A stretch of DNA of 64,000 nucleotides from an uncultured Chitinophagaceae bacterium (GCA_903884185.1 CAISDV010000090.1:47227-111226), one strand, 5' to 3'; positions 1 through 9,188 are shown, numbered from the stretch's first letter. Notes: generated by a model from the letters alone, not told the origin. Numbers and translations: made by a program.

Positions 1-1
1 A

Positions 2-226
2 AAATCTGAATATTCCTGCGCCATTTGTGGCGTGAGCGTAGATGGAATGACGCCTGGCGAATTAGACGGCGCGCTGTTTAATTCTTATAAGATACACACA
101 GTAGGTATTGTTTGGGAAAATATCAGTTGTGTTCGTATAACGCCACATGTTTATACGCGGTTACAGGACCTGGATAAATTAGCGAGAGGGATCGAAGAGA
201 TCGCGGGGAGGAAGCCTTCTAAGTAA
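2..226 (+). CDS. Class V aminotransferase, C-terminal fragment (gene runs in from upstream)
   Basis: The frame is open from the first bases of the window to a TAA at 224-226, so this is the last ~74 residues of a longer gene. The stretch HTVGIVWENISCVRITPHVY followed by a helix LDKLARGIEEIA is typical of the C-terminal small domain of PLP-dependent class V aminotransferases (the isopenicillin-N-epimerase/cysteine-desulfurase-like group). The catalytic lysine would lie upstream, outside the window, so the substrate cannot be assigned. A GTG at 32 could be read as a start but cuts into the domain and is unlikely. Hairpin repeats follow the stop. Confidence 0.7.
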   Translation, partial: KSEYSCAICGVSVDGMTPGELDGALFNSYKIHTVGIVWENISCVRITPHVYTRLQDLDKLARGIEEIAGRKPSK

Positions 227-234
227 GTATTAAA

Positions 235-376
235 GAACCCTCCAAGGGTTAAAATTTTAAAGCCCTCTAAAAATTAAGGTTTAAACCCTTGGAGGGTTTA
301 AAAAATAAAACCAAAACCCTTGGAGGGTTTTTAAATTAAAACAAACTCTTGGAGGGTTCTAAACCCTCCAAGAGTT
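235..376. repeat. Cluster of short hairpin repeats (ACCCTTGGAGGGT family)
   Basis: Several copies of the same imperfect palindrome lie in tandem: about 235-250, 280-302, 313-334 and an inverted pair at 343-376. Each copy folds as AACCCT / AGGGTT around a 3-nt TGG or CAA loop and is flanked by A/T runs. It sits between two convergent genes (aminotransferase + and THX -), so it may act as a bidirectional terminator, but the copy number suggests a mobile or self-propagating intergenic repeat. Confidence 0.7.
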
Positions 377-387
377 ATAAATAAAAA

Positions 388-504
388 TTACGCTTTTTTC
401 TCAGCAGGTTTTTTCGTAGCAGTCTTTACTTTGTGCGGCCTGCTATTACCAAAGGAACCTTTGGCCCTTTTTCCTTTTGCTGTTTTTTTGTCGCCTCTAC
501 CCAT
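388..504 (-). CDS. 30S ribosomal protein THX
   Basis: A 38-residue reading frame, ATG at 504-502 and TAA at 390-388. It starts MGRGDKKTAKGKRAKGSFG and continues with a Lys/Ala-rich tail ending AEKKA. This is the pattern of the small basic ribosomal protein THX, which in Thermus sits in the head of the 30S subunit and is widespread in Bacteroidota. The protein is very basic, as expected for rRNA binding. It lies just downstream of the HU gene on the same strand but behind HU's terminator hairpin, so it probably has its own promoter. Confidence 0.88.
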   Translation of the reverse strand: MGRGDKKTAKGKRAKGSFGNSRPHKVKTATKKPAEKKA

Positions 505-542
505 GATATTGGTTTTTATTATTTTTCGTGAACGGTAAAAAT

Positions 543-566
543 AAAAAAATCCCGCCGAATGGCGGG
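543..566 (-). terminator. Rho-independent terminator of the HU gene
   Basis: Read on the minus strand, CCCGCC-ATTC-GGCGGG (hairpin 551-566) is followed by a run of seven T (543-549). It begins 24 nt after the HU stop codon at 590. Confidence 0.85.
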
Positions 567-589
567 ACTTTAATTCGCTTTAGCAGAAA

Positions 590-859
590 TTATAATTTTC
601 CGCTTAATTCCTTGCCTGCTTTAAAGCGGGCAACTTTCTTTGCTTTGATTTTGATAGTAGCACCAGTCTGGGGGTTGCGGCCTGTACGGGCAGCACGTTT
701 AGACACTGAGAAAGTGCCAAAACCAACCAGGGTAACTTTACCACCACCTTTTAAAGTTTTAGTTACTGCTTCAATAAAAGAATCCAAAGTGGCGTTGGCT
801 TGTGTTTTGGTAACACCTGCATCGTCAGCAAGCTTTGCGATCAATTCAGCTTTGTTCAT
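590..859 (-). CDS. HU-family DNA-binding protein
   Basis: 89 residues starting MNKAELIAKLADDAGVTK, the standard N-terminus of bacterial HU/IHF-type proteins. The signature GFGTFSVSKRAARTGRNPQT (about residues 46-65) is the beta-arm region that inserts in the DNA minor groove, and the C-terminal helix is VARFKAGKELSGKL. HU is an abundant nucleoid architectural protein acting as a dimer. An upstream ATG in frame at 913 would add 18 residues not found in the family and would include the promoter, so the start at 859 is preferred. Monocistronic, with promoter and terminator both visible. Confidence 0.95.
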   Translation of the reverse strand: MNKAELIAKLADDAGVTKTQANATLDSFIEAVTKTLKGGGKVTLVGFGTFSVSKRAARTGRNPQTGATIKIKAKKVARFKAGKELSGKL

Positions 860-891
860 AAATGTGATTTTAATGAGTGATTTAACAAGAG

Positions 892-920
892 CAAAATTAT
901 CTGCTTTTGTCAAGTAACAA
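892..920 (-). promoter_or_regulatory. Promoter of the HU gene, Bacteroidota type
   Basis: On the minus strand, TAATTTTG (899-892) matches the -7 consensus TAnnTTTG, and a TTG (920-918) lies 18 nt upstream, matching the -33 element. Distance to the start codon at 859 is about 30 nt. Confidence 0.65.
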
Positions 921-1027
921 AATATTTTTTTGTTTTTAGGAAATTTTAGAACCTGCCAAAAGCCTTGTAAATAAAGGGTTTTAACGGGTTTGCGTATTTT
1001 GGAGAAAAGTATTGTAAAACAATATGT

Positions 1028-1060
1028 CCGTGAAACGCTTGCTGGATAAAGGTTTCACGG
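1028..1060. repeat. Inverted repeat in the gap between HU and DUF4286
   Basis: CCGTGAAAC (1028-1036) and GTTTCACGG (1052-1060) form a perfect 9-bp stem with a 15-nt loop. There is no following T run, so it is not an obvious terminator. Nothing else is recognisable in the 860-1151 gap apart from the HU promoter. Confidence 0.55.
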
Positions 1061-1151
1061 GTTGTCGCATGAAATCCGCTTCCTGTAAGGGTTTGAGGGA
1101 ATATAGTGAAGATTTGTGATTGACAAAATTAAGTTGTAAAACTATCCACAC

Positions 1152-1457
1152 TCAATTCACAACCTGTAATAATGAGCGGAAACCAATAAAATGATCGCCC
1201 CAGGTATTAGTGGCATCCTGTCTTAATGCAGGTGCATATATTTCAATATAACGATTATAATCTGCTTTGCTCTCGGCATGATATTGTGCAGAGTAGGTGA
1301 ATCCCTCGCTTTCATCTATCTCCAGTAGCCTCAAAAAACGATACTCTGAAAAGCACCCTGATTGCATTACTTCAGGAATATGTTTGTTCTTCATCCATTC
1401 TACCCATTGTTCATGTATGCTATGATCTACCTGGATGGTCACATTATATATAAACAT
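1152..1457 (-). CDS. DUF4286 family protein
   Basis: 101 residues, MFIYNVTIQVDHSIHEQWVE at the N-terminus, with WMKNKHIPEVMQSGCF and a mid-region FTYSAQYHAES. This is the conserved layout of the DUF4286 family, small proteins of Bacteroidota with a probable ferredoxin-like (dimeric alpha-beta barrel) fold. No function is known. It starts 4 nt downstream of the exonuclease III stop and is the last gene of a three-gene minus-strand operon (2234-3055, 1462-2232, this gene). Confidence 0.8.
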   Translation of the reverse strand: MFIYNVTIQVDHSIHEQWVEWMKNKHIPEVMQSGCFSEYRFLRLLEIDESEGFTYSAQYHAESKADYNRYIEIYAPALRQDATNTWGDHFIGFRSLLQVVN

Positions 1458-1461
1458 CGGT

Positions 1462-2232
1462 TTATACAGTTAATTCAGCATAGATCGGGCAGTGATCACT
1501 ATGCTTGATATGAGGGAATATTTTTGCATCTGCCAGCTGCCCTTTCAGGTTCTCAGTGATAGTGATATAGTCAATCCTCCAACCCTTGTTTTGTAACCGA
1601 ACAGTTGGGAAACGTTGACTCCACCAGCTGTAAGAGTCTTTTGCATCCGGATTTACCTCGCGGAAAGTGTCTATAAATCCATTAGCAAGAAATTTATCCA
1701 TCCATGCTCTTTCTTCGGGAAGAAAACCCGATGATTTTTTATTTCCTTTTGGATCGTGGATATCCACTTCCTTGTGAGCAATATTATAGTCGCCCGTAAT
1801 AACAAGCCGTGGCCTGGTTTTCCTGAGTTTATTCAAATGGTCATAGAATTCATCCAGCCATTGGTATTTATATGTTTGCCTTTCATCGCCGCTGGTGCCG
1901 GATGGAAAATAAGCATTGATCAAAGTGATATTTCCAAAATCGAGGCGTATCACCCTTCCTTCAAAATCGCTCTGCTCGATCTTTGTTCCGTATTCAACTT
2001 TATCGGGTTTTATTTTGGTGAATACGGCAACACCACTGTATCCTTTTTTCTGTGCAGAATACCAGTAAGTATCAAACCCCAGTTCTTCTAATTTTTTATA
2101 ATCCACGTTGTCTTTCTCAGCCTTGATCTCTTGTATACAGATGATATCGGCCGGATCGGTCTTCAGCCATTCAATAAAACCTTTATTGATCGCTGACCGG
2201 ATCCCATTGGTGTTGTAGGAGATGATACGCAT
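1462..2232 (-). CDS. xth: Exodeoxyribonuclease III (AP endonuclease)
   Basis: 256 residues, full length for the ExoIII/APE1 family. The metal and catalytic residues are visible: Asn7 (SYNTNGIR), Glu35 (IQEIKA), Asp148 and Asn150 (TGDYN), Asp221 (GWRIDY) and the Asp246-His247 pair (HSDHCP). The enzyme cleaves DNA 5' to abasic sites and has 3'-5' exonuclease activity in base-excision repair. Its ATG is 2 nt from the end of the upstream barrel protein gene, so the two are co-transcribed although no functional link is evident. Confidence 0.95.
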   Translation of the reverse strand: MRIISYNTNGIRSAINKGFIEWLKTDPADIICIQEIKAEKDNVDYKKLEELGFDTYWYSAQKKGYSGVAVFTKIKPDKVEYGTKIEQSDFEGRVIRLDFGNITLINAYFPSGTSGDERQTYKYQWLDEFYDHLNKLRKTRPRLVITGDYNIAHKEVDIHDPKGNKKSSGFLPEERAWMDKFLANGFIDTFREVNPDAKDSYSWWSQRFPTVRLQNKGWRIDYITITENLKGQLADAKIFPHIKHSDHCPIYAELTV

Positions 2233-2233
2233 A

Positions 2234-3055
2234 TTATTGTATATGTTTCCCCATGGGGAAGGTGATGCCTAAACTTAAAATTAATTCATAAGTGCCAAAT
2301 GAATGGCTTGCCGTTCCCTGGTAAATGCCCAACCCTGAATAACTGGCATAATCCAGCTTATTGGAAAACTCCAGGTAAACAGTATTCGAAAAGGTTGCGC
2401 GCAAAGCCCCTTCTGCACCTATGTTCCAGCCACCTAACTGAAAATGAGGATCATTTGCCTTGCCAAAAAAAGAATTGTCTACATGTGGTATCACCGGGCC
2501 GATACCTGCTTTTCCCAAACCATCCAGGCGGAATTTTTCATTTTGAGAATGCGTAATATGCCAACGCTTCACAATATTGAACAATAAAAAATTGGCGCCG
2601 TTGTTCAAGTAATAATAAAAACCATTGGCTGCATTAAAAGCAAGGGTGGTATCAACCGGTTTATTATTGATCGTTCCATTGATGTGTGCATTCTGATCGG
2701 CAAAGATGAATTTGGTATGATCAAAATTGATCTCAAATCCGAGGTTCTTTTTTTTATTGAAGAAATACCCAATGCGGTAATTGTATTGAGGTATGGAGAT
2801 AGGCACATTGAATATGCCCTGGTCCCACCCAGGATGATCATGCCCTGAAATACTGGTAAAGCGGTAATCATTGCCGAGAGAAGGCTGCATTACGTGGACC
2901 GTACTGTTTGTGTACCATTCTTTGTTATAGCCCCAGGAAAAATAAAATTCTCCTTTCCGGGCTTTTTTCTTCTGACGGGTCTGCGCATTTGTATCTGAGT
3001 TGAGCAGGATAAGACTTGCAAAAAATATGGTGAAAAGAGTAAGGAAACGCATCAT
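2234..3055 (-). CDS. Outer-membrane beta-barrel protein, function unknown
   Basis: 273 residues with an N-terminal signal peptide (hydrophobic FLTLFTIFFASLILL, cleavage near NAQT). The rest is alternating polar/aromatic strands such as YFSWGYNKEWYT, NYRIGYFFNKKKNLGFEINFDH and LYLEFSNKLDYASYSGLGIY, ending GITFPMG, which suggests an 8- or 10-stranded porin-like barrel. A second Met follows directly, so the start could be 3 nt later. First gene of an operon with xth. No specific family recognised. Confidence 0.7.
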   Translation of the reverse strand: MMRFLTLFTIFFASLILLNSDTNAQTRQKKKARKGEFYFSWGYNKEWYTNSTVHVMQPSLGNDYRFTSISGHDHPGWDQGIFNVPISIPQYNYRIGYFFNKKKNLGFEINFDHTKFIFADQNAHINGTINNKPVDTTLAFNAANGFYYYLNNGANFLLFNIVKRWHITHSQNEKFRLDGLGKAGIGPVIPHVDNSFFGKANDPHFQLGGWNIGAEGALRATFSNTVYLEFSNKLDYASYSGLGIYQGTASHSFGTYELILSLGITFPMGKHIQ

Positions 3056-3172
3056 TGAGTTTGGCCGTATAAGTATAGGTGCAAAAATAAGCAGACCGTA
3101 TCACTGAACATATTTTTTATTAGAAAGGGTAATGCTATTAAAGGTAATTTTGATAGAAAGAAACAAGATCGC

Positions 3173-3931
3173 ATGCCACCCGAAGAAAGCAAACCAGTAA
3201 CACCATTACCCGAAAGGATCATTCCCGCCAAAGAACAGGTGTATTTAGATGGGCCCAAACCAAGGATGTACGAATTGGGTTTTGCATGGAAAGTATTCAG
3301 ACAATTTATTCATGGGTTCCGGGTATTGCATTTTGTAGGGCCTTGTGTTACTGTATTTGGGAGCGCAAGGTTTAAAGAAGGGCATCCTTATTATGAAGCC
3401 GCAAGAGAAATAGGCAAGCAGATAGCCGAAGCAGGATTCACCACTATGACGGGTGGAGGACCGGGGATCATGGAAGCAGCCAACAGGGGCGCATTCGAAA
3501 ATGGCGGACAATCAGTGGGATGTAATATCAAATTGCCATTTGAGCAGAAACCCAATCCTTATGTAAATACCAGTGTTACTTTCGATCATTTTTTTGTGAG
3601 GAAGACGATGCTGCTAAAATATTCATATGCATTTATCATCATGCCCGGAGGATTTGGAACGATGGATGAATTCTTTGAAACACTCACTTTGATACAAACA
3701 AAGACGATGACCGGTTTCCCGATGGTAATATTTGGAAAAGAAATTCATCAACCTTTAATGGATATGATCAGGCGTATGGTAAAAGAAGAAACGATCTCCG
3801 AAGAAGATCTGAAACTGGTTTTGGTGACAGATGATCCTGCAGAAGCAATGGAGCATATCCGCACTTATGTAAGAAAGAATTTTACAGTAAAGCCAAGAAG
3901 AAGGATCTGGTGGTTGTTTGAAAAAAGGTAG
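3173..3931 (+). CDS. LOG-family (TIGR00730) Rossmann-fold nucleosidase-like protein
   Basis: 252 residues. GGGPGIMEAANRGA (94-107) and PGGFGTMDEFFE (158-169) are the two hallmark motifs of the lysine-decarboxylase-like/LOG family; the PGGxGTxxE motif binds the phosphoribosyl group. Characterised members cleave cytokinin-type or ordinary nucleoside 5'-monophosphates to base and ribose 5-phosphate, so a nucleotide salvage or purine turnover role is plausible here. The ~50-residue N-terminal extension before VTVFGSARF is common in the Bacteroidota subgroup. It is divergent from the barrel gene and convergent with metH; only 3 nt separate its stop from the metH stop. Confidence 0.85.
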   Translation: MPPEESKPVTPLPERIIPAKEQVYLDGPKPRMYELGFAWKVFRQFIHGFRVLHFVGPCVTVFGSARFKEGHPYYEAAREIGKQIAEAGFTTMTGGGPGIMEAANRGAFENGGQSVGCNIKLPFEQKPNPYVNTSVTFDHFFVRKTMLLKYSYAFIIMPGGFGTMDEFFETLTLIQTKTMTGFPMVIFGKEIHQPLMDMIRRMVKEETISEEDLKLVLVTDDPAEAMEHIRTYVRKNFTVKPRRRIWWLFEKR

Positions 3932-3934
3932 TAG

Positions 3935-6652
3935 TTACTCTAAATTCTGCCCCAGCCATCTTTCCAATTCTTCGATAGGCATCTCTTTTCTTTTAGCGTA
4001 AACTTCTAACTGATCGCGTGTAATTTTTCCCACACCATAATACTGGCTTTGCGGATGAGAAAAATACCAACCACACACAGAAGACGCGGGATACATGGCC
4101 AATGATTCTGTCAATTGAATACCGATGGCTTTATTAGCATCCAGCAGATCAAACAATTTATATTTCTCCGTATGATCAGGGCAAGCGGGATAACCCGGTG
4201 CCGGGCGAATGCCTGTATATTTTTCTTTGATCAGGTCGTCATTGCTTAATTGTTCTTCTTTATCATACCCCCAGAACTCCATCCTGGTGCGCTTGTGCAA
4301 TACCTCTGCAAACGCTTCTGCCAATCGGTCTGCCAAAGCTTGCAACATGATCTTGTTATAATCGTCTAGTTGCGCTTCAAATGCTTTGATATGCTTTTCA
4401 ATACCATGAATGGTTACAGCAAACGCCCCAATATGATCTTTGAGGTTTGCAGATTTGGGTGCGATAAAATCTGCGAGAGAAAGATTGGGCTGACCAGGAG
4501 CTTTTTTTATTTGCTGACGGAGGGAAGAAAGTTTAATGGGCGAAGATGGTGTAGTAACATAGATATCATCACCATCACTTGCCGCTTCCCAGAAACCGAT
4601 GGTTCCCTTCGCCACCAGCCATTTTTCGGATATGATCTTATCTAATAATTTATTGGCGTCGTTAAATAGTTTTGTTGCTTCTGCACCAACTTTCACATCT
4701 TGAAGAATGTCCGGAAAATTGCCATGCATTTCCCATGCAATAAAGAATGGTTTCCAGTCGATGTATTCCCTGATCTCCGCCAGGCTATAATCTTCAAATA
4801 CTTTTGTGCCGGTGAAAACAGGCGTAACGGGTTTATAATTTGCCCAGTCGATCTTTGTTTTGTTTTGCAATGCCTCTGCGTACGACAAATAAACTTTACT
4901 GCTTTTCTTATTATCGAAATTTGTTTTCAGGGTATCATATTCTGTTTTCACTGTATCCAAAAACCCAGTCTTCTGTTCTTTGCTTAATAATGATCCGGCA
5001 ACAGTTACACTGCGTGAGGCATCCAATACATGCACTACACCCATATCATATTGCGGGGCAATCTTTACTGCTGTATGTATGCGGGAAGTGGTAGCGCCGC
5101 CAATCATCAAAGGCTGCAACATATTACGGCGCTTCATTTCTTTGGCAATATGCACCATCTCATCTAAGGAAGGAGTGATCAATCCACTCAATCCAATGAT
5201 GTCTGCTTTTTCTTTGATGGCGCTGTCTAATATTTTATCGGTGGGAACCATCACGCCCAAATCAACTATATCATATCCATTACATCCCAATACTACACCC
5301 ACTATGTTCTTACCAATATCATGTACATCGCCTTTTACCGTTGCCAGTAATATTTTTGCTGCACCTGCACCTTCTTCGTTTTTGGTACCTGCGGCTTCAT
5401 GTGCCAGTCGGCGTTTTTCTTTTCCTGCTTCGATAAAAGGGGTGAGGACGGCCACACTCTTTTTCATTACCCTGGCGCTTTTCACCACCTGAGGTAAAAA
5501 CATCTTGCCTGCGCCAAACAGGTCGCCCACCACATTCATTCCGTCCATCAAAGGGCCTTCAATCACATCTAATGGCTTTGGATATTTCAACCTTGCTTCT
5601 TCTGTATCTGCGTCAATATAATCCGTGATCCCATTTACGAGTGAATGTTTCAGCCGTTCTTCCACACTGGTATTGCGCCATGCTTCATCCCTTACTTCTA
5701 CTTTGCCTTTTGCTTTTACGGTTTCAGCAAATACGATCAACTTTTCTGTGGCTTCATTGTTATCGTTATTCCTGTTCAGGATCACATCTTCGCAGAGTTG
5801 CTTTAGTGTTGGCTCTATCTCATCGTACACAACCAGCTGGCCTGCATTTACAATACCCATATCCATCCCGGCTTTGATGGCATAGTAAAGAAATACAGAG
5901 TGAATTGCTTCGCGGACGTGTTCATTGCCGCGAAAAGAAAAAGATACATTGGAAACCCCGCCACTCACTTTGGTTAATGGCATTAATTGTTTGATCTCTT
6001 TGGTAGCTTCAATAAAATCAACGGCATAATTATTATGTTCTTCGATGCCGGTGGCGATAGCAAAAATGTTTGGATCGAAAATAATGTCCTGCGGATCAAA
6101 TCCAACTTTCTCTGTTAATCTTTTATATGCCCTGTGGCAGATATCTACTTTTCTTTTTTTAGTATCCGCTTGCCCAACTTCGTCAAATGCCATCACGATC
6201 ACCGCGGCGCCAAAGTCTTTGCAGATCAATGCCTGTGCAATAAATTTTTCTTCTCCTTCTTTCATGGAGATGGAGTTCACAATACATCTTCCCTGCACAC
6301 ATTTCAATCCCGCTTCAATGATCTCGAATTTAGAAGAGTCGATCATGACCGGGATCTTTGCAATGTCCGGTTCGCTTTGTAAAAGGTTGATGAAAGTGGT
6401 CATTGCCTGTACGCCTTCCAGCATGGCATCATCCATGTTCACGTCCAGTATCTGTGCACCGCTTTCTACCTGCTGCCTCGCAACGCTCAATGCTTCTTCG
6501 TATTGATTATCGCGGATGAGGCGTGCAAATTTTTTGGAACCTGTTACATTGGTTCGTTCGCCAACGTTCACGAAATTCATTTCGGGGCGAATGATCAATG
6601 GCTCAAGTCCGGATAAGCGTAGAAAGGGTTGTATGGTCGTGTTGGAACTCAT
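3935..6652 (-). CDS. metH: Methionine synthase, folate/B12/activation part (second half of split MetH)
   Basis: 905 residues that correspond to the C-terminal three modules of cobalamin-dependent MetH. The pterin-binding domain begins at about residue 25 ([31 protein letters not shown]). The cobalamin cap and binding domains cover about 330-560, with the B12-ligating motif DVHDIG at 442-447 (His444 is the lower ligand). The AdoMet reactivation domain covers about 590-905, with [15 protein letters not shown] at 816-830. The homocysteine-binding module is absent and is encoded by the gene 15 nt upstream. Together they transfer methyl from methyltetrahydrofolate to homocysteine. Confidence 0.95.
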   Translation of the reverse strand: MSSNTTIQPFLRLSGLEPLIIRPEMNFVNVGERTNVTGSKKFARLIRDNQYEEALSVARQQVESGAQILDVNMDDAMLEGVQAMTTFINLLQSEPDIAKIPVMIDSSKFEIIEAGLKCVQGRCIVNSISMKEGEEKFIAQALICKDFGAAVIVMAFDEVGQADTKKRKVDICHRAYKRLTEKVGFDPQDIIFDPNIFAIATGIEEHNNYAVDFIEATKEIKQLMPLTKVSGGVSNVSFSFRGNEHVREAIHSVFLYYAIKAGMDMGIVNAGQLVVYDEIEPTLKQLCEDVILNRNNDNNEATEKLIVFAETVKAKGKVEVRDEAWRNTSVEERLKHSLVNGITDYIDADTEEARLKYPKPLDVIEGPLMDGMNVVGDLFGAGKMFLPQVVKSARVMKKSVAVLTPFIEAGKEKRRLAHEAAGTKNEEGAGAAKILLATVKGDVHDIGKNIVGVVLGCNGYDIVDLGVMVPTDKILDSAIKEKADIIGLSGLITPSLDEMVHIAKEMKRRNMLQPLMIGGATTSRIHTAVKIAPQYDMGVVHVLDASRSVTVAGSLLSKEQKTGFLDTVKTEYDTLKTNFDNKKSSKVYLSYAEALQNKTKIDWANYKPVTPVFTGTKVFEDYSLAEIREYIDWKPFFIAWEMHGNFPDILQDVKVGAEATKLFNDANKLLDKIISEKWLVAKGTIGFWEAASDGDDIYVTTPSSPIKLSSLRQQIKKAPGQPNLSLADFIAPKSANLKDHIGAFAVTIHGIEKHIKAFEAQLDDYNKIMLQALADRLAEAFAEVLHKRTRMEFWGYDKEEQLSNDDLIKEKYTGIRPAPGYPACPDHTEKYKLFDLLDANKAIGIQLTESLAMYPASSVCGWYFSHPQSQYYGVGKITRDQLEVYAKRKEMPIEELERWLGQNLE

Positions 6653-6667
6653 GTTTATTTTTTCGTT

Positions 6668-7708
6668 CTATGCCAGTTCAGTTTCTACAACAGGTAATTC
6701 CCTTGGCTGGAAATTTTTTACTGCGTCGGCAATATGTTTAATATGATCAGGCGTGGTGCCGCAGCAGCCACCTACAATATTTACAAATCCCTGTCTTGCC
6801 CATTCTTCAATAAATCCCGCTGTCTGGTGCGGATGCTCATCATATTCCCCCATGGCATTTGGCAATCCTGCATTGGGATAGGCTGATGTGTAGCAGCCTG
6901 CAATGGTGCTCAGCTCTTCAATATGGCTACGCATTTCTGCTGCGCCCAAAGCACAGTTCAATCCAACGCTCAAAGGTTTTGCGTGCATGATGGAAGTATA
7001 AAATGCTTCCAGTGTTTGCCCACTTAAAGTACGGCCGCTTGCATCAGTGATAGTGCCACTGATCATCACAGGAAGCTCTTCGTGTTTTGTATCCCTGAAA
7101 TATTTTTTAATAGCGAAGATGGCAGCTTTTGCATTGAGTGTATCAAAGATGGTCTCTACTAGCAAGATATCTACTCCGCCATCTACCAATCCGCTTACCT
7201 GTTCATAATAAGCTGCTACCACTTCATCAAATGTAACGGCACGGTAGCCGGGATTGTTTACATCAGGTGAGAGGCTGAGTGTTTTGTTGAGTGGGCCGAT
7301 GGCGCCGGCTACGAAACGTGGGCTTGCCCCTCTCCCCTGGAGAGGGGTTGGGGGTGAGGTCAAAAATTTATCTATAGCATTTCGTGCACATTTTGCAGAA
7401 GCTACATTTAGTTCATAGGCTATCGACTGCAAACCATAATCAGCCTGTGCAATAACGGTACTGCTGAAAGTATTGGTTTCAATAATATCTGCGCCGGCTT
7501 CAAGGTATTCTTTGTGGATGCCTTCAATGATATGTGGCTGGGTAATGCTCAGCAGGTCATTATTTCCTTTCAGGTCTGATGGCCAGTCTTTGAATCTTTC
7601 ACCACGATAATCTGCTTCGGTCAGTTTGTGACGCTGGATCATGGTACCCATAGCTCCATCTATAACCAGGATGCGTTCGCGTAAACAATCTTGTATCTTT
7701 TTCATCAC
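6668..7708 (-). CDS. metH: Methionine synthase, homocysteine-binding part (first half of split MetH)
   Basis: 346 residues matching the N-terminal module of MetH (homocysteine S-methyltransferase, TIM barrel). It shows [11 protein letters not shown] (15-25) and the three zinc-binding cysteines Cys252 (GLNCALG) and Cys315-Cys316 ([10 protein letters not shown]). The reading frame carries a repeat-derived segment at residues 116-129, between the helix AIDKFL and the strand [10 protein letters not shown]. The insert lies in a surface loop and leaves the frame and the motifs intact. It starts the metH operon and has a long leader (7709-7971). Met2 is an equally possible start. Confidence 0.93.
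   Translation of the reverse strand: MMKKIQDCLRERILVIDGAMGTMIQRHKLTEADYRGERFKDWPSDLKGNNDLLSITQPHIIEGIHKEYLEAGADIIETNTFSSTVIAQADYGLQSIAYELNVASAKCARNAIDKFLTSPPTPLQGRGASPRFVAGAIGPLNKTLSLSPDVNNPGYRAVTFDEVVAAYYEQVSGLVDGGVDILLVETIFDTLNAKAAIFAIKKYFRDTKHEELPVMISGTITDASGRTLSGQTLEAFYTSIMHAKPLSVGLNCALGAAEMRSHIEELSTIAGCYTSAYPNAGLPNAMGEYDEHPHQTAGFIEEWARQGFVNIVGGCCGTTPDHIKHIADAVKNFQPRELPVVETELA
7322..7363 (-). repeat. Repeat element read in frame within metH
   Basis: A GC-rich near-palindrome (CCCCTCTCCCCTGG / AGAGGGGTTGGGGG on the plus strand) lies inside the metH N-terminal gene and is translated as [12 protein letters not shown]. The same type of sequence, CTCCC...GGAGGGAGA, is present as an intergenic repeat at 20916-20952 in this window. 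The peptide fragment is not part of the MetH family consensus, so I read it as an insertion of about 14 codons tolerated in a loop. Confidence 0.75.
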
Positions 7709-7971
7709 TGAATTTTTATGTTGTCACCATTGACTGAAATGCTGAAAATTGTTTTGGCGCACAAGTGAGTGACACAACGAAGATGCCATAAGCACTACGG
7801 CTGATCAAACAAATCAACTAAACTTAATAAACGTTGGGAGAGTAAAATAGATAAACCCGCTTAACGTTTATTAGTTCGAGTTTGAGACAGGCCGAACAAT
7901 AAACAAATCTGCCTTGATGACGGTGTAAAGATAGTTGTCTGGTTGGTTATAGCAAAATAACTCCGTTGGGG
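7709..7971 (-). other. Long structured leader upstream of metH; no known riboswitch recognised
   Basis: About 260 nt without a gene. TAATAAACGTT (7825-7835) and AACGTTTATTA (7863-7873) form a perfect 11-bp inverted repeat around 27 nt. A B12-box or SAM-I core could not be found on the minus strand. A stem-forming leader before a B12-dependent methionine synthase suggests regulation by RNA structure, but this is inference only. Confidence 0.4.
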
Positions 7972-8031
7972 TTACTGGTTGCTAGTTTCTAGTTACAAGT
8001 TGTATAACCAGTAACCAGCAACTAGTAACTC
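7972..8031. repeat. Intergenic repeat of the ACCAGTAACCAGCAACTAGTAAC type
   Basis: An inverted pair: TACTGGTTGCTAGTTTCTAG on the left and AACCAGTAACCAGCAACTAG on the right. It lies directly after the YceI gene stop (8036). A related copy lies at 54001-54030. Confidence 0.65.
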
Positions 8032-8035
8032 AACT

Positions 8036-8569
8036 TTATTGGTAATGACAACTTACTGTGATCGTTACGCCTTTGGTAACAGGCCTTGACAATCCACCCA
8101 TAATATTGAATTGCTCGAGTTTGATACCAAACTTGCCTTCGGCGATGGGTTTGCCGCCTTTGATGGTAATGGTTCCTTTAGAGGTGATGCTCTGCTTAAC
8201 ACCATGCATGGTAAGATCGCCTTTAACTGTTACAGGATAAATGCCGTCTTTTGCAAAATTGACCTCTTTGATATTTTCGATAGTGCCCTTGAAATCTGAA
8301 CGTGGGAATTTATTACTTTCTATATAGGAGTTATTGAAATGATCCTGCATCTCCTGGCTGCTAAATCGCAAGCCTTTAATAAGCAGGCTGAAGGTAATTT
8401 GACCGTTAGGCGCCAATTGGCTGGTAACCTCATTGTTTGTGGCGTTGATATCATCATCATCAATAGCCACCAGGCTTATCTTGGCATTACGGGTAACATA
8501 AGTTTTTTGGCCAATGGTAATACCAGAGAAAAAAAAGATGCCTGCAAGAAATAATATAAATGCTTTCAT
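8036..8569 (-). CDS. YceI family protein (secreted lipocalin-like)
   Basis: 177 residues with a signal peptide (FILFLAGIFFFSGITIGQ) and the YceI pattern: N-terminal ITFSLLIKGLRF, the loop DHFNNSYIESNKFPRSDFKG, and the C-terminal half PVTVKGDLTMHGVKQSI followed by GKFGIKLEQFNI. YceI proteins form a lipocalin-like barrel that binds isoprenoid or other lipidic ligands in the periplasm; the ligand here is unknown. It is 19 nt downstream of the OB-fold membrane protein gene, in the same direction. Confidence 0.9.
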   Translation of the reverse strand: MKAFILFLAGIFFFSGITIGQKTYVTRNAKISLVAIDDDDINATNNEVTSQLAPNGQITFSLLIKGLRFSSQEMQDHFNNSYIESNKFPRSDFKGTIENIKEVNFAKDGIYPVTVKGDLTMHGVKQSITSKGTITIKGGKPIAEGKFGIKLEQFNIMGGLSRPVTKGVTITVSCHYQ

Positions 8570-8588
8570 TTTTATGCTTCTTTAAAAA

Positions 8589-9188
8589 TTACTTTACCAA
8601 AACCCCTTCATTGATCACAACGTCATTGTCGGGAATATAACCCGTGCAAATTCCCTTGAATGTGATCTTGTCACCGGCCTTTAATGTGCCCGGGTTTGTT
8701 TTAAAAGTGCAGTTGATCACAAAAATGGGATCACTGGTCTTAAAATTCACCACTACACTGCTGTCCTGGTTAACAGACACGTCAGAGACCTCACCGTTTA
8801 ATTGAACGGCTTTATTTAAGTATTTTTTATTCCCATCGGCTTCGTTGGCTTTGAAATCATCATATATTTTTTGCGCGGTGATAACAATTCCCTCCTCTTT
8901 GGTCACATCTCGGTGAGGTTTATTATACACGAGATAAGCATTTATTCCCAGTGCAACAATGGCAAGGATGCCAACAAAGAAAAGTAGTTTCGATTTTTTA
9001 AAATTTACCAGGGCGTAAACCAATACTCCAATAAACGGGAAAAGGAATAACAATAGTGTCCATGTTACTTTTGTGCCACTCGAGATATCTGTTCTTCTGA
9101 AAAGGTGCACCAAAAAATAAATGAAAACAATACGCCAGATAGCCGCTGTCCATATAAATTCAGCAAATATGCTTGTTAATAATTCCAT
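8589..9188 (-). CDS. Membrane protein with PLDc_N and OB-fold (tRNA_anti-like) domains
   Basis: 199 residues from the ATG at 9188. Residues 1-75 hold two or three membrane segments, including WRIVFIYFLVHLFRRTDISS and KVTWTLLLFLFPFIGVLVYALV, the pattern of the PLDc_N module often found at the N-terminus of cardiolipin synthases. The C-terminal 110 residues (DFKANEADGNKKYLNKAVQL...KAGDKITFKGICTGY) resemble the tRNA_anti-like OB fold. There is no phospholipase catalytic HKD motif, so it is not a synthase. A longer ORF from 9245 has 19 extra residues that run into a repeat element and are unlikely to be translated. Confidence 0.75.
   Translation of the reverse strand: MELLTSIFAEFIWTAAIWRIVFIYFLVHLFRRTDISSGTKVTWTLLLFLFPFIGVLVYALVNFKKSKLLFFVGILAIVALGINAYLVYNKPHRDVTKEEGIVITAQKIYDDFKANEADGNKKYLNKAVQLNGEVSDVSVNQDSSVVVNFKTSDPIFVINCTFKTNPGTLKAGDKITFKGICTGYIPDNDVVINEGVLVK

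Noticed and set aside
528..917. 129-codon plus-strand frame across the HU gene
   Set aside because: It is antisense to HU, which has clear family motifs, a promoter and a terminator; the frame's product is low in family features.
4980..5492. 170-codon plus-strand frame inside metH
   Set aside because: Antisense shadow of a well-conserved gene; no family features.
7709..7971. Cobalamin riboswitch before metH
   Set aside because: No B12 box (AGYCMGGAGACC-like) could be found on the minus strand; other pairings exist, so only a generic structured leader is claimed.
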